Positions 49,901-60,531 of a stretch of 64,000 bases of DNA are shown in pieces. The stretch covers positions 1,488,001-1,552,000 of the forward strand of contig CP140197.1 in NCBI GenBank assembly GCA_037349495.1, in the 5' to 3' direction. The translations under genes and the position numbers were made by a program. This DNA comes from Lotmaria passim. Taxonomy: Eukaryota; Euglenozoa; Kinetoplastea; Trypanosomatida; Trypanosomatidae. Each line of letters begins with the position of its first letter. Position 1 is the first letter of the stretch. The notes under the pieces are model-generated. The model worked only from the letters and a program-made list of their open reading frames with translations, had not been told where the DNA came from and did not search any database.

Positions 49901-52309
49901 TCATGCGTCTTCTTCTTTGTGCCCTAAACTCGTGCGGCGACGAAAGAGGAGCTTCAGAGACACTTGCTTCAAAGGCACCGCCATCAACGGCGCTTCCTCC
50001 ACGCGGTTGCGCACAAAGGCCGCCTTGACAACCGTCCGATCCGTCAGTGATCTCCGAGAAGTCACCTCACCGCCCAGCGCCAAGGCAAAGGCGGGATTGG
50101 CTGCCCGAGGGCGGCAGAACGCCCAACAGCCGCAGCGTAATGCAACAAAGAAGACGACTACCACCACGATGATCAAGACGATCAGCGCCGCAATATCACG
50201 CGATCCCGCATCGTCCACAGTCAACCCGTACTCGCCATACGTCCGACAGGCACGCCTGTCCGCCGCAGGGGTGCTGTACGAGCACACGTACCCGCTCGCC
50301 GTCCCGCGCAGCGACACGTTGAAGCACACGGAGTCAAAGCAGAACTCGCAGCCCGCGTGCTGCCCGCACACCGCACACCCATCAAACGAGTACGCGCGGC
50401 ACGCATCCACCGGCGCAACGTCGCAGTTCGCACCCGTCCACCCGTCCACGCACACGCACACGCCACACTCGCACCGCCCACCCACCGCGCTGCAGCCCGC
50501 GCAGCCGTCGCCGCACGTCGCAGTGCACGCGCCGCTCCCGCTCACGCCGTCGTCGCACTGGCTGCCGCCCCCGCACACCGGGCACGCCTTGCAGTCCGCG
50601 CCGTAGTAGCCCGCCATGCACCCGCACCTCCCCGTCGCCTCGTCGCACGTGCCGTGAAGCCCGCAGTCGTCACACGCCGTCTGCGGCACGAAGCGGACGT
50701 GCACCCCGCTGCGCAGCAGCCCCTGCGGCACCAGCACCGAGGAAAGGTCCTCCACACCGTACCGCACGAGACCGACTCGGATAGGTGGGTAGGCAAGAAA
50801 AGGGGCGCCGTCCGGGCACTGATTGCAGCGGAGGACGAGGTCGATGACGCCGGTCCCGTCAGCGTAGAGCTGCACCGTAAAGCGCGGGTAGGTGGGGTAG
50901 CCGTTGTGGAAACCGACACCGCTGAGCTGGCCGACTGTCGCACTAAAACAGCCTTTTTTCGTGTCGCAGAGCAAGCCGCCTTTTTCCCGCAGCCCCAGCT
51001 GTGCTTCAATGAAGACGGAGTGCACGTCCAAAGCCAAAGCCGACTCGAGTGCGAGCACACCGAAGTTGTAGGAGCCGTCCACGCACGTGTTTTGTAGCAT
51101 CGCACAGCTGTACGACGTACTCTGTGTGGGGCAGGAGAATCCAGCAACACAATTAGGGTACAACTGTCTGTTGTGTTGGAACAGCTTGATAGGGCTGTGA
51201 AAAGTGAAGTAATCGTCCAAGACGCGGGTGGCCACCACGTCACTCAGGTTGCTCAGGTCAGCCATCGCCGTTGGTGTCAAGTCCACCGTCACGTTGTAAA
51301 AGCGCTGCGCGTCTGCACCGGCATCGCCCGCCGTCATCGCCCACTGCCCGCGCGGGCACAGCTCCGACACGAGCGCACGCGACGCACACGCCGACGTCGA
51401 CGGGCACCACACACAGTCCGCCCCCACCGCAGTGCACGCAGTCGCAGTCGCCGCGCCGTCGCACACGTCGTATACAGGGTCGAACCGGTACGCCACCACG
51501 CCGTTGTCCGCCGTCGGCGTCAGCACCACCTTGCGCAGCGTCTTCGAGTAGATCAGCCCGGTGCTCCGGACGTAGGCCGGCAGCACATCCGCGGGAGGCA
51601 GGGTGCGGTAGCGCATCACGATCGTGCCGTTCGCGTACACCACCACCTGCGCCGTCAGCCCCGCCGCGGAGGACGGCGTGCCCCGCAGAGGCACGTTGCA
51701 GTACTCCACCAGCGTGTGGGTGACAACGGGAGTGCAGGGTGGAGTCGTGCCAGCAGCAGTGCGGTTGCCACCGGCAGCCGCCGTCCGCACACAGTTGTCG
51801 TTTTCCCATGTGACGATGTAGCTGCGAGTGGGGTCAATGGCATCCGTCTCGAAGGGTGCCAGGTAGAAGCTGATCATTGGCCAGTCCCCTCCTCCATCAA
51901 AGAAAACGGAGGCGTCGTTCGAAAAGCCGTAGTTGCCCTGAAGGACAGCGAAGAAGTCCCTCACGCAGTACCCATTGCACATGCCATACCACGTCGGGGA
52001 CAAGAACCCGAGACTGTTTAGGTGAAGCGGGGTGCTGTTCCAGGCGTAGAAGGGCGCACGCATGCCGGAGCCGGAGATGTTCACAAAGACACTATTGAGA
52101 GAGTTTACGATGGGAATAATGCGTGTGGTAGACTGAGGTGTGCACTTGGAGCTGTAATGGGCCCAGTGACCACTCGGTAACCCAGTCAGGTCTTTGGCGT
52201 AAATGGCAGTGACGGTGTAGTCGGTGATGGTGACCGCCACTACAGGAGGGCTGCAGAAGAACATTGTCACTCCGCTGAGAAGTAGCACTGCTATAAAAAT
52301 AAGGTGCAT
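49901..52309 (-). CDS. Cysteine-rich type I membrane protein 2 (PSI/EGF-like)
   Basis: Paralogue of the gene at 45976; 802 residues from the ATG at 52309. Signal peptide MHLIFIAVLLLSGVTMFF. Same module order: first PSI-like, diverged cassette, EGF-like repeats, second PSI-like, a membrane helix near 705-728 (IAALIVLIIVVVVVFFVAL) and a tail with LMAVPLKQVSLKLLF. The cassette at 50813-51280 is of nearly the same length as its counterpart and keeps the cysteine spacing, but most other residues differ. The tail differs except for the short motif. Role unknown; surface interaction is inferred. Confidence 0.9.
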   Translation of the reverse strand: MHLIFIAVLLLSGVTMFFCSPPVVAVTITDYTVTAIYAKDLTGLPSGHWAHYSSKCTPQSTTRIIPIVNSLNSVFVNISGSGMRAPFYAWNSTPLHLNSLGFLSPTWYGMCNGYCVRDFFAVLQGNYGFSNDASVFFDGGGDWPMISFYLAPFETDAIDPTRSYIVTWENDNCVRTAAAGGNRTAAGTTPPCTPVVTHTLVEYCNVPLRGTPSSAAGLTAQVVVYANGTIVMRYRTLPPADVLPAYVRSTGLIYSKTLRKVVLTPTADNGVVAYRFDPVYDVCDGAATATACTAVGADCVWCPSTSACASRALVSELCPRGQWAMTAGDAGADAQRFYNVTVDLTPTAMADLSNLSDVVATRVLDDYFTFHSPIKLFQHNRQLYPNCVAGFSCPTQSTSYSCAMLQNTCVDGSYNFGVLALESALALDVHSVFIEAQLGLREKGGLLCDTKKGCFSATVGQLSGVGFHNGYPTYPRFTVQLYADGTGVIDLVLRCNQCPDGAPFLAYPPIRVGLVRYGVEDLSSVLVPQGLLRSGVHVRFVPQTACDDCGLHGTCDEATGRCGCMAGYYGADCKACPVCGGGSQCDDGVSGSGACTATCGDGCAGCSAVGGRCECGVCVCVDGWTGANCDVAPVDACRAYSFDGCAVCGQHAGCEFCFDSVCFNVSLRGTASGYVCSYSTPAADRRACRTYGEYGLTVDDAGSRDIAALIVLIIVVVVVFFVALRCGCWAFCRPRAANPAFALALGGEVTSRRSLTDRTVVKAAFVRNRVEEAPLMAVPLKQVSLKLLFRRRTSLGHKEEDA
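50244..50812 (-). repeat. Identical 569-bp block, copy 2 (membrane protein 2)
   Basis: Counterpart of 46307-46875. Confidence 0.92.
51281..51989 (-). repeat. Near-identical 709-bp block, copy 2 (membrane protein 2)
   Basis: Counterpart of 47341-48049. Confidence 0.92.
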
Positions 52310-53029
52310 TGCGCTATTGGGAAAAGAAATAACAATAATAAGAAAGTGAAAGCAGTAGAATTTGATGAGAATACACGCAGGTGCTTGTGGGCATTGAAAT
52401 AAAGAAGCCCTGCTGCTAGGGAAGAAACAATCAGTGTTGCAGGGTTGGCTACAATGCTGCGGTACTCATTCTGGCTTACGCCAGCAAACTAAAGCCGTGA
52501 AGCGGCAGCAACAGCTTACGAAGTTATGAAACCTCTTATGATGTGAAGGATGAGAAACACAAGAGATGCTAATTGCAGTTTTTGAGACGGGTTTCCAGTC
52601 GACTGGCAAATGGATAGAAAAAAAGGCAGCGGAGAAGAAAAGAAGGAAATATTGTAAGGCCACGGCTGACAAATTCACAAAAAAAGAGGCTTCGAGTTTT
52701 AATATTGTGTACGTTTGCGTTGAGCACCTAAACGCAAGTAAGTCTCCTCTATCTCAACGATTCTTGCCTCACGGCAACGACAGTGACACGACTGGTTTCC
52801 TCTTTTTTTTGTGTGTGGAGGGAGGAAGAAAAGTAAAAAAAAAAAGAGTTTCTTCCGCTCAGCAACAACAACAAAAGACAATAGACTCCCCTTCTGGCTT
52901 TTTCTTTAATACACAATTGGCGATACGAACCGGAGCAAAAGAGAGCTGGTGCAGCACTGCCGCAAAAAAAAAAAAAAAGAAACTACAGCGCTTTTTTTTT
53001 TCCCATCCTCATTGCTTCCATGGCTAGTT
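52310..53029. other. Spacer, membrane protein 2 to large PH-like protein
   Basis: No gene seen. A runs at 52836-52845 and 52963-52978; T runs at 52803-52810 and 52992-53001. Confidence 0.6.
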
Positions 53030-55597
53030 TTACTTGCCCTTCTTATCAAGGTCGCCGCGGCTGCCATCCAAGGCTGCCATACTGCAGTCAACAATCTCGT
53101 TCACGGTGCGTTCCTCCGCGTAACTGCGCCGCGCTGCACTACCCCGCTGTCCGTTGAGCATTCGTTCCGCCATCGAACCGTCGCCAGCGCTACTGCTGCC
53201 CACCTCCAGCGCCGAGCCCGAGGCACCGCTGGTCCGGTGTAATGAGGCCACTTGTGCCCGCGGAGTCGCCTCCCCGCCGACGTCAACACCTGTTGGGATT
53301 GACACCGGCGCCGCATCCACCGCAGCACTGGTGGTGGCGACGGGAGTGACGGTGCTTGTTGCCTCCGTCGCAATGTTCGCAGCATCCGGCGCCGTAGCAA
53401 GCGGAGAGGCGGGTGAGGCGCCGCCACGGCGCTGCCACTCCTCTTGTGTTAAGTACCGAGCCCCGGGCACGCGGTAGCTCAAGTACTCACTCGCCGCGGC
53501 CGTGGACACGGAGGGACTGCTCGGGCTACTGCGCTCACTCTTGCTGCCAACGCCGCTCCGAGTCCCGCCCTCCTGCTGCAACTGGGCGACCGTCGTCGCA
53601 AATCTACCCTGCAGCTGAGGCGTTTGCAGCATCTCCATCGTCAGTGGCATCACCCGCGTGGTCGTCGTCGTCGTAGTGACGGCTCCACCGCCACGGCTGC
53701 TGCTCGCGTTGGCATCGCTACGCCGCGAGACAGCACCCACACCGGAGGCGCTGTGCGCGTCGCGGTGTAGTGGTCGGTTGTGGCGCGCGTTGGCACTCTC
53801 TACTGCTGCCCGCCGTCGCCGTTCCAGCTGGCGAGCCCGCTCGAGCGGCATGCCGACTACATCATCGCGTCGCTCCCGCTCCTCCTCCAACTCCCGCTCG
53901 ACGGTCGACAGCTGATCCTCCGAAAGCTCGATGTCGTGGGCGTTGGTACGGTAGATCGGGATGGCGGCACGGTTCGCCATATTGCCTCTCTCCAGCAGCT
54001 CCGATTGCACCTGCTGCCACACCACCGCCAGCTGCTCCTTCGGCAGGGGACAGCTGAGCGTGCTGTTGTAGTCGTCGCCGACCTGCACCGCGGGCAGCCT
54101 GATGCCCTCCTGCACTGTGCGGACGACGTAGGCTTCGAGGGAGAGGTCGCACACCTCCTTGATGCGAATCACGCGGCGCGTGCTGAAGGAGGCAAAGCAG
54201 GAGTCGTGGATCACGCGGGCGATGCGGCGGACGCCGACGAGCGGGTCGTAGGCGGCGATGGCGTCTGCCCCGTAGGCTGGCGCCATTGGCTCAAAGAAAA
54301 GGTCAGGGATCGGCGCATCGGACAGGAAGGCGCAAAAGGGCGAGGCTTTGTTCGTTTGGCCGTCCCTCGACACCACATCCCAGTGGAACTCTTGCATTTC
54401 AGCCAGTCGCAGCCAGCGAGGGATGTTGCCAGACTCCCGCATGCACAGCACCGAGTCGTGCGTGATGCAGAGGTAGGCACTGTCTAGCACGAGCCTCAGC
54501 CGCGGCACCGTCGTCAAGGGCGACAGACTCCCACTCGAGCTGAACAACGCGGCAGCTGCGGTGGCGCCACAATCTGTGCTTTCCAACGCGTAAAAGTTGC
54601 CTCGCATGAAGGTATAGAAGACCGCCTTGTCCAGCGCCTTGAAAGTTTGCCATACCGCCATCGGGATGTGGGCAAAGGCGACGCCGTTACGTGGGTCGTA
54701 CGGCGGCAGCCCGCGGTAAGGACGGACGATCAGCTTGTCGTAGCCCAGCACCGTCTGGAGAACGTACCACAGTCGACGAAACTCGCGCTCGTCGCGACAG
54801 CGCAGCACCACTCGGACCGGCACCACCGCCGCTGCCTCGTAGCCGCCAACGTCCGTCTTGGGCCTTCGCGGGGAGACTAGCGTCTGCACCCCAAAGTCCA
54901 CCGGCTCGGCGCTAGCGGCCTCGCTGCCCGCAGCGCCCTCCGCTGCGGCCGCCGCTGCGCGCACCCTCGCCTTTGCCATCTCGTCAAACTGGTCCCGCAG
55001 AGCATCGAAGAGCTCCTTCAGAAAGAACGGGTCGCATATGTAGGCCTCGTTGCTGGCATTGCACCGTGCTCGCTCAAGGGTGGACAGCCCGGCAGAAGGG
55101 CAGAGCAGCGGACCCGCGGGCGGGTACTCGCCTGTGGCAAGGGGCCGAGACTCGCCTTTGATCTCCAGCTGGTATAGATCCCTCTCGTTGGTGGTCCGGT
55201 GGACGAAGCTGGCCTTTGTCGCCACGGGCACCACCGCCGTCACCTTTATCTTCTTTCTCCACACAAGCTTTGCCGGGGAGCAGGTGGCTTTGGTCACCGA
55301 TGTCGCACCGTCTCGCTCTACCGTGCTCAAAGGCTGCACTGAAGAGGCAGTGGTAGTTGTGACGCTACCCACCTCGTCGGCGCCTGCTCCAGCGACCGCA
55401 GACGACGCTGTGGCAGCTCCTGTTGTAGCTGTTGCTGCTTCTGAAGTGTCGTAGGTGGCACCTGGGGCAATCGGAAAAGCTTCCTTGGTGGGCTCCGAGT
55501 AGTAGAGGTAGCGCCGCATCGTGTCGAAGGCGACCTGGCGGAGTTGCCAGCTTCCAAAGAAGCCGTCGCCCTGCTTGTCTGCGTATGTGTAGAACAT
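53030..55597 (-). CDS. Large two-module PH-like protein, 855 residues
   Basis: Function unknown. Starts MFYTYADKQGDGFFGSWQLR and continues AFDTMRRYLYYS, an opening like the K-Q-G...W...R strands of the array proteins. VVLRCRDEREFRRLWYVL near 265-282 looks like the terminal strand-helix of a PH domain. YRGLPPYDPRNG near 294-305 and a helix to FYTFMRG follow. The second module starts with AYLCITHDSVLCMRESGNIP near 373-392. STLSCPLPKEQL near 512-523 and RAAIPIY lead to a long Ser/Thr/Ala-rich, probably disordered region. The C terminus has VPGARYLTQEEW near 706-717 and TVNEIVDCSM near 825-834. The ATG at 55597 agrees with the sister gene. No membrane segment. Confidence 0.87.
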   Translation of the reverse strand: MFYTYADKQGDGFFGSWQLRQVAFDTMRRYLYYSEPTKEAFPIAPGATYDTSEAATATTGAATASSAVAGAGADEVGSVTTTTASSVQPLSTVERDGATSVTKATCSPAKLVWRKKIKVTAVVPVATKASFVHRTTNERDLYQLEIKGESRPLATGEYPPAGPLLCPSAGLSTLERARCNASNEAYICDPFFLKELFDALRDQFDEMAKARVRAAAAAAEGAAGSEAASAEPVDFGVQTLVSPRRPKTDVGGYEAAAVVPVRVVLRCRDEREFRRLWYVLQTVLGYDKLIVRPYRGLPPYDPRNGVAFAHIPMAVWQTFKALDKAVFYTFMRGNFYALESTDCGATAAAALFSSSGSLSPLTTVPRLRLVLDSAYLCITHDSVLCMRESGNIPRWLRLAEMQEFHWDVVSRDGQTNKASPFCAFLSDAPIPDLFFEPMAPAYGADAIAAYDPLVGVRRIARVIHDSCFASFSTRRVIRIKEVCDLSLEAYVVRTVQEGIRLPAVQVGDDYNSTLSCPLPKEQLAVVWQQVQSELLERGNMANRAAIPIYRTNAHDIELSEDQLSTVERELEEERERRDDVVGMPLERARQLERRRRAAVESANARHNRPLHRDAHSASGVGAVSRRSDANASSSRGGGAVTTTTTTTRVMPLTMEMLQTPQLQGRFATTVAQLQQEGGTRSGVGSKSERSSPSSPSVSTAAASEYLSYRVPGARYLTQEEWQRRGGASPASPLATAPDAANIATEATSTVTPVATTSAAVDAAPVSIPTGVDVGGEATPRAQVASLHRTSGASGSALEVGSSSAGDGSMAERMLNGQRGSAARRSYAEERTVNEIVDCSMAALDGSRGDLDKKGK

Positions 55598-57659
55598 GCT
55601 GGAGGTGTGTGTGTGTGTGTGTGTTTTAGAACGTGCTAGGCGCTTTATCACGAGAAAGCGAGAGAGAAGCAGAGAAAAAAAAAAGAGAAGAAACTAATGA
55701 CGAGTAAAAAGAAGGAAGCAGAAAAAAAAAAAAGACAACAAAGCAGCCTTAAGATGTTGGCAGTGATGCCGTGCAATCCAAAGATCAGAAGAGAAGAAAA
55801 TTCACTGGGAACAAAAGAAGTCAAGAATACTCGAAATAAACAAACAACAATAACAAGAAAAAAAAAAAGAAGTAGTTACTTATATACGCTTGCTGGAAGG
55901 CTATGTGGGTAACAGAACCGCCACCATGAAAGATCACGCTGCCAGTGCCCTTACTTTTATTTGTCGTCCTCTGATCACGGAGCAGCGCACGAAAACAAAC
56001 AAACAAACAAACAAAAAACGTGAATCTGTGCGGCACGAAATGAGTTGGTGCTTACCAGCTTGTGCGGCGTGGCAATGTAGAAGCAGAAGAAGAAAAAGTA
56101 AAGGCGAAAAGCTGCAATAACACACACATAAGAAAAGACAGGCACCTAGTAAAAGAACAGAAGAAAGGGATGCGGCCGCGTAAGACTATTCTGCAGGCCG
56201 AGAAAAAAAAAATGATGCGGCTTTCACTAACAACACTGTGTAAAGGCCAGAGAGAGGCTAGAAGGAAGGAAGAACAAAAAAAAAAAAAAAACAACTCAAC
56301 TCAACGTTTGAGTGCAGCAATATGAGAAGAAAAGGTGTGTTTCAGATGGAAAACACTCAAAAAAGAGAAGCTATGTGGCAATGAAAGTGGATCACTTTCT
56401 TTTCAGGTTGCGTGACAAGGAGCAATTGCCAACACATCTGCTGAAACAATGGAAAACACACGTATGAACGGGAAGCAAAGACGAAAGGGGAAAAAAAAAG
56501 AGAGGTAAGAAAGAGAAAAGGCTGTGAAGGAAAAAAGAAACACTAAAAGGCGTTACGTTGAATTTCGACCCTTCATGCACACGTCGCTGCTGCCAAAAGA
56601 GTAGAGATGTTTCGGCTCTCGTCAACCGCTTCTTGCGTAGAAAGGTGGCGACGGGGGAAGTCACAGTTCCGAGGCCAAACTCTTGACTCAGAGTGTCAAA
56701 CGCGCACACACACATGCACACACACACAAAAAAAAAAAAACACCACACCAGAACGCCCGGCCAACATACCTCTTAAAGATGTCAAAACCTCTTGGACGCG
56801 TTTTCGCCGAGTATAATACCAAACAACAAATTCTCGCATATCCCTTTTTCTTTTTTCTTCTTCTCAGCAGAAAAAAAAAAGCTCTTTTTTATGCGTTCGC
56901 CCTTGCTGCATGTAAAACAGAAGAGACTTGAAAGAGTAGATAATTTAACTGAGCCGTCCAGAGAAAAAGGAAAAGCAAAACAGCAGCAACGTCATATGAG
57001 CACACCACAAAGAGCACTGAAACCGATATAGCGCTGTTTCCTGCTCAGAAAAACGAGAAGAAAATCCACTTGCTGTAGTAGCGGTCTTTCGTTGAGCTGG
57101 AATACTAAACAGAGAACTGAAATATACAGGACAGGAGTTTTTTCACAGTTCATGAATTACACCAAGCAAGTAACAACGAGAGAAGAGAAAAGGAAAGAAA
57201 AACAGTCTTGAAAAGAAAAGCAAGATAATCTTCAGATTGGCTGCGTAACACTTCACAAAGAGCGAAAAAAGGGAGCCTTCAGCAATAACAAAAAAAAAAA
57301 ACGATAAAAAGGACAGAATACCAGGCTTTACAATGTGGAGGGTAATGTTCCGTGCATTACGTTCGAAATATACACAGCCGTGAAAAACGCACTTTTAGAA
57401 GAAGCAGAAAAGCAAAAGGGAGACCAGACTTCACAAAGCAAAATGCGGAGCAGCTGTTTTTATTTACGGTTCCACATACAAGCAAAGAGAGAAAAAAAAA
57501 AGACAAAAAAGACAATAGCATACGCCTTCAACAGTGCAGTCCAACTTTACAGTAGCCTCTTTACCTCGCGCACAGAAGAAACGACTCTTCTTAGAGTGTT
57601 CACAAAAAGGAAGCACTCGTCATTTGCGCAAACAAGAATTAAACGTCAAGTACAGTCAT
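55598..57659. other. Spacer, large PH-like proteins 2-3
   Basis: About 2 kb without a supported gene. A TG repeat lies at 55605-55624 just upstream of the start, a CAAA repeat at 55995-56016, a CA tract at 56705-56728, and A runs at 55676-55685, 55722-55733, 56276-56291, 56728-56740 and 57289-57301. Confidence 0.55.
55605..55624. repeat. (TG)n microsatellite next to a start codon
   Basis: About nine TG units a few bases upstream of the ATG at 55597. The sister gene has a similar TG repeat about 65 bases upstream of its own ATG. Confidence 0.9.
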
Positions 57660-60467
57660 TTACGTCTCGACTGAGGTATCATTGTTCTTCGGCGTCAGCT
57701 TTGTCGAAGGGGGCTGGCGCTTCCCAGGCAGGGAAGAGGCCAGTTTTGCCAGCGAGGAGCTGCCCTTCAAGTCCTTCGAGCTGCTCAATGACTCCCGGCG
57801 GTCGGGCAGATGGCCAGCCACCTGCATCGCCGTGATGCTCTTGTTTACAATCTCCTCCACGGTCACTTCGGAGTTAGTCAGAAAGGCGTGCGCGGCCGCC
57901 TCAGGTCCCAGCGGGGTCTGACTCATTAGCACGGCATGGTGGTCCACCGCCACGCTCGAGCCGGCCTTCTTTAGCTCCTCGGCGGTCAGGTAGCGCGCAC
58001 CGGGCACCTGGTACTGCACGCTGTTCCCCCCGTAGCAGCTGCTCGCAAAGCTCGTGTTTGCCAGCCCAGGGGAGATGCCCATGGCTGGTGTGCTGCCGAA
58101 GGTGCCAACCGAGGCGTGACTGTTGGTGCCAAGCTGCGGCGTTTCCAGCCGATTCGCCGGCAGCTGCGCGCGTGCGGTGTTGGTGTGCGTGAAGGTGGTG
58201 GACGGGGAGGGAGACGCAGGCACAGTAGTGGAGGTGGTAGAAGCAGCGGCAGCGGCGGCGACAGGAGAGGGCGAGGACGCGGAAGCGGCCCTTGCTGCTC
58301 CAGCTGCCGTTGCTGTTACCGGGCTTGCCGCGAAAGAAGAAGAGACCGACCCGCGACGGCCAGAAGCAGAGGATGCGTTCCCATCAGCACTGTTGCTGTG
58401 GTGATGGCGGCGTCGTTCCTGTGCCGCGTCCGCTGGCGAGGAAGGCGAAGACGCATCAAGCGGGGAGCCGGGCGACGCGGCGGAGGTGGAGACGTCGTCA
58501 TTGCCGCCGTCGCTACTCGTGAGGGCGCGGTGGGGCTCGCGGTGCAGCCGCGCCTCCGCCCTGAGCTCTGCCACCGTCGCGGTGTTGCTCCGTCGCGCCA
58601 GACGGGAAGGCGGAACGGCCAGCTCACTGTTACTGCGTACCGCCCTCATCGGCGAAGACGAGGACGACTCCGGGTCGGCGTGGTGTCGGGAGGTGCCGTG
58701 GGCGGACTGCGTGTTGCCGCGTCGCCGCGGCTGCGCTGGCGGGGACGTCGTGCCGTGGCGGCTGCCGTGGGCACGTCGCCCTGGGCCGCTACTGTCGGTG
58801 CGCGTCGCTGCCTGAATACGGTGTGCCTCCTCAAACGACAGGCCAACTATGTCGTCGCGGCTCGCCCGCTCGCGCGCGAGGCGGCGCGAAAGCGCTTCCA
58901 GCTGCTCCGGCGTGAGGTCGGTGTCGTTCGTGTTGTTTTGGTAGAGCGGGATGGCGGCGCGGCTGACCACGGCGGGGTCGCGTGAGGCGTAGATGCTCTG
59001 CACCTCCCGCCACACCTGCGCCAGCTGCTCTTTCGGCAGTGGGCAGCTCAGCGTGCTGGAGTAGCCAACGGCCGGGTCGAAGTCGAGGCGGCGGCCCGTC
59101 TCCCGCTCGTAACGCGCGACGAAGCCGCGGACGGACATCTCCGGAATCTCCTGCAGGTCAATGACGCGGCGAATCTCCAGCGAGGCGAAGCAGGTCTCGT
59201 GAATAACGTGGTACAGCCGCAGCACCTCGAGAGAGGGGCTGAAGCGGCGGATCGCGTCTGGGCCGTAGATCGGCGGTTGAGGTAGGAAAATGATGTCTGG
59301 CGCGCCAGGATCCGACAGGAAGCCGACGAAAGGTCGACTGCTGGTGGCGTTGTAGTGAAACTCCCGCACCTGCTGCAGCTTGATCCACCGCGGGATGTTG
59401 CCCGTGTCGCGCAACACGAGGACGGTGTCGTGCGTGATGCAAAGGTAGGCGCCACGCAGCGCCACGCACAGCCCACCCGACGCGTTGCGGCCCACCAAAT
59501 CACCGCGAAGGAAGGTGTAGAAGACGGCCTTGTCCAGAGCCTTGAAGGTGTGCCAGACGCACATCGGAATCATGGAGAAGATGAGCCCGTTGCGGGGGTC
59601 GTACGGCGGCAGCCCGCGGTAGGGGCGCGCACTCAGCTTGTCGTAGCCTAGCACTGTCTGCACCACGTACCAGAAGCGGCGGAATTCGTACTCGGTGCGC
59701 ATGCGGAAGACCACCTTGATGCGACTGCCGCGGTACGCCGTGCCGTTTTTTGCCCGCGGCGACTCCAGCGTCTGCGTGCGGCGCGCGCTGGGCGGCAGCA
59801 CGGGCTGCCCACTCGCTAGCTCCGCCCTCTCCCGCTCCATTCGCAGGTTCGCGAACTGGTCGCGCAGTGCCTCGTACAACTCCCGCAGAAAGAACTGGTC
59901 GCGGATGAATTCGTCGTTCTCGACGGTGATGCGCTCCGGCAGGCCGGAGAGCCCAGAAGAGGGTGTGAGCAAGGGCCCAGGCGACGGCGTCTCCCCTGCT
60001 GCGAGCGGCCGCACCTCGCCGTGGATCTCCACCTGGAACAGATCTGTCTCCTTCAGATGGCTGTCCTCCAGGAGGAACGCGTGCTCCTTGCCCACCAGGA
60101 CAATCATGTCCACCTTGATCTTCTTGCGCCACTGCACGTCCTCCGGGTCGTTCGGCGGCGGCGGTGCCTCGTTGAATCGGCGCTGCTGACTGACAGGGGA
60201 GAGGGGAGCCCGCACGGTGATTTGCGAGATGGTTGGGTTTTCACCCGCGGTGGCCAGGCTCGCGGCGGAGTCCTCACCGTCCGTAAAGGAGTCCTCTGAA
60301 GTGGCGGGTGGGAGGGGGTTGTCGTTGGCGTTTGGGTAAGCGATTTTCTCTGGTGTAATGCTGTCTGAGTAGTAGAGGTAGCGCCGCATCGTGTCGAAGG
60401 CAAGCTGGCGCATCTGCCACCCGTCAAAGAAGACATTGCCCTGCTTCTCTGCGTATGTGTAGAACAT
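57660..60467 (-). CDS. Large two-module PH-like protein, 935 residues
   Basis: Function unknown; close paralogue of the gene at 53030. Starts MFYTYAEKQGNVFFDGWQMR and then AFDTMRRYLYYS. KVVFRMRTEYEFRRFWYVV near 249-267 is the terminal strand-helix block; YRGLPPYDPRNG near 280-291 follows. The second module begins AYLCITHDTVLVLRDTGNIP near 340-359. STLSCPLPKEQL near 469-480, RAAIPLYQNN and DDIVGLSFEEAHRIQ follow. The region from about 545 to 810 is Ser/Ala/Pro-rich, probably disordered. The C terminus holds VPGARYLTAEEL near 819-830 and VTVEEIVNKSI near 867-877. It appears soluble. Confidence 0.88.
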   Translation of the reverse strand: MFYTYAEKQGNVFFDGWQMRQLAFDTMRRYLYYSDSITPEKIAYPNANDNPLPPATSEDSFTDGEDSAASLATAGENPTISQITVRAPLSPVSQQRRFNEAPPPPNDPEDVQWRKKIKVDMIVLVGKEHAFLLEDSHLKETDLFQVEIHGEVRPLAAGETPSPGPLLTPSSGLSGLPERITVENDEFIRDQFFLRELYEALRDQFANLRMERERAELASGQPVLPPSARRTQTLESPRAKNGTAYRGSRIKVVFRMRTEYEFRRFWYVVQTVLGYDKLSARPYRGLPPYDPRNGLIFSMIPMCVWHTFKALDKAVFYTFLRGDLVGRNASGGLCVALRGAYLCITHDTVLVLRDTGNIPRWIKLQQVREFHYNATSSRPFVGFLSDPGAPDIIFLPQPPIYGPDAIRRFSPSLEVLRLYHVIHETCFASLEIRRVIDLQEIPEMSVRGFVARYERETGRRLDFDPAVGYSSTLSCPLPKEQLAQVWREVQSIYASRDPAVVSRAAIPLYQNNTNDTDLTPEQLEALSRRLARERASRDDIVGLSFEEAHRIQAATRTDSSGPGRRAHGSRHGTTSPPAQPRRRGNTQSAHGTSRHHADPESSSSSPMRAVRSNSELAVPPSRLARRSNTATVAELRAEARLHREPHRALTSSDGGNDDVSTSAASPGSPLDASSPSSPADAAQERRRHHHSNSADGNASSASGRRGSVSSSFAASPVTATAAGAARAASASSPSPVAAAAAASTTSTTVPASPSPSTTFTHTNTARAQLPANRLETPQLGTNSHASVGTFGSTPAMGISPGLANTSFASSCYGGNSVQYQVPGARYLTAEELKKAGSSVAVDHHAVLMSQTPLGPEAAAHAFLTNSEVTVEEIVNKSITAMQVAGHLPDRRESLSSSKDLKGSSSLAKLASSLPGKRQPPSTKLTPKNNDTSVET

Positions 60468-60531
60468 TGCAGATGCGGAGAGAGTAACAAAAGGTGAAGC
60501 AGTTTTTTCCCCGCTTACGATTCCTTGCTTA

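Noticed and set aside
49578-52021. Long plus-strand open frames (342, 246 and 282 residues) over membrane protein 2
   Set aside because: They mirror the cysteine-rich coding strand; composition is Arg/Ala/His-rich noise and the same shadow occurs over membrane protein 1.
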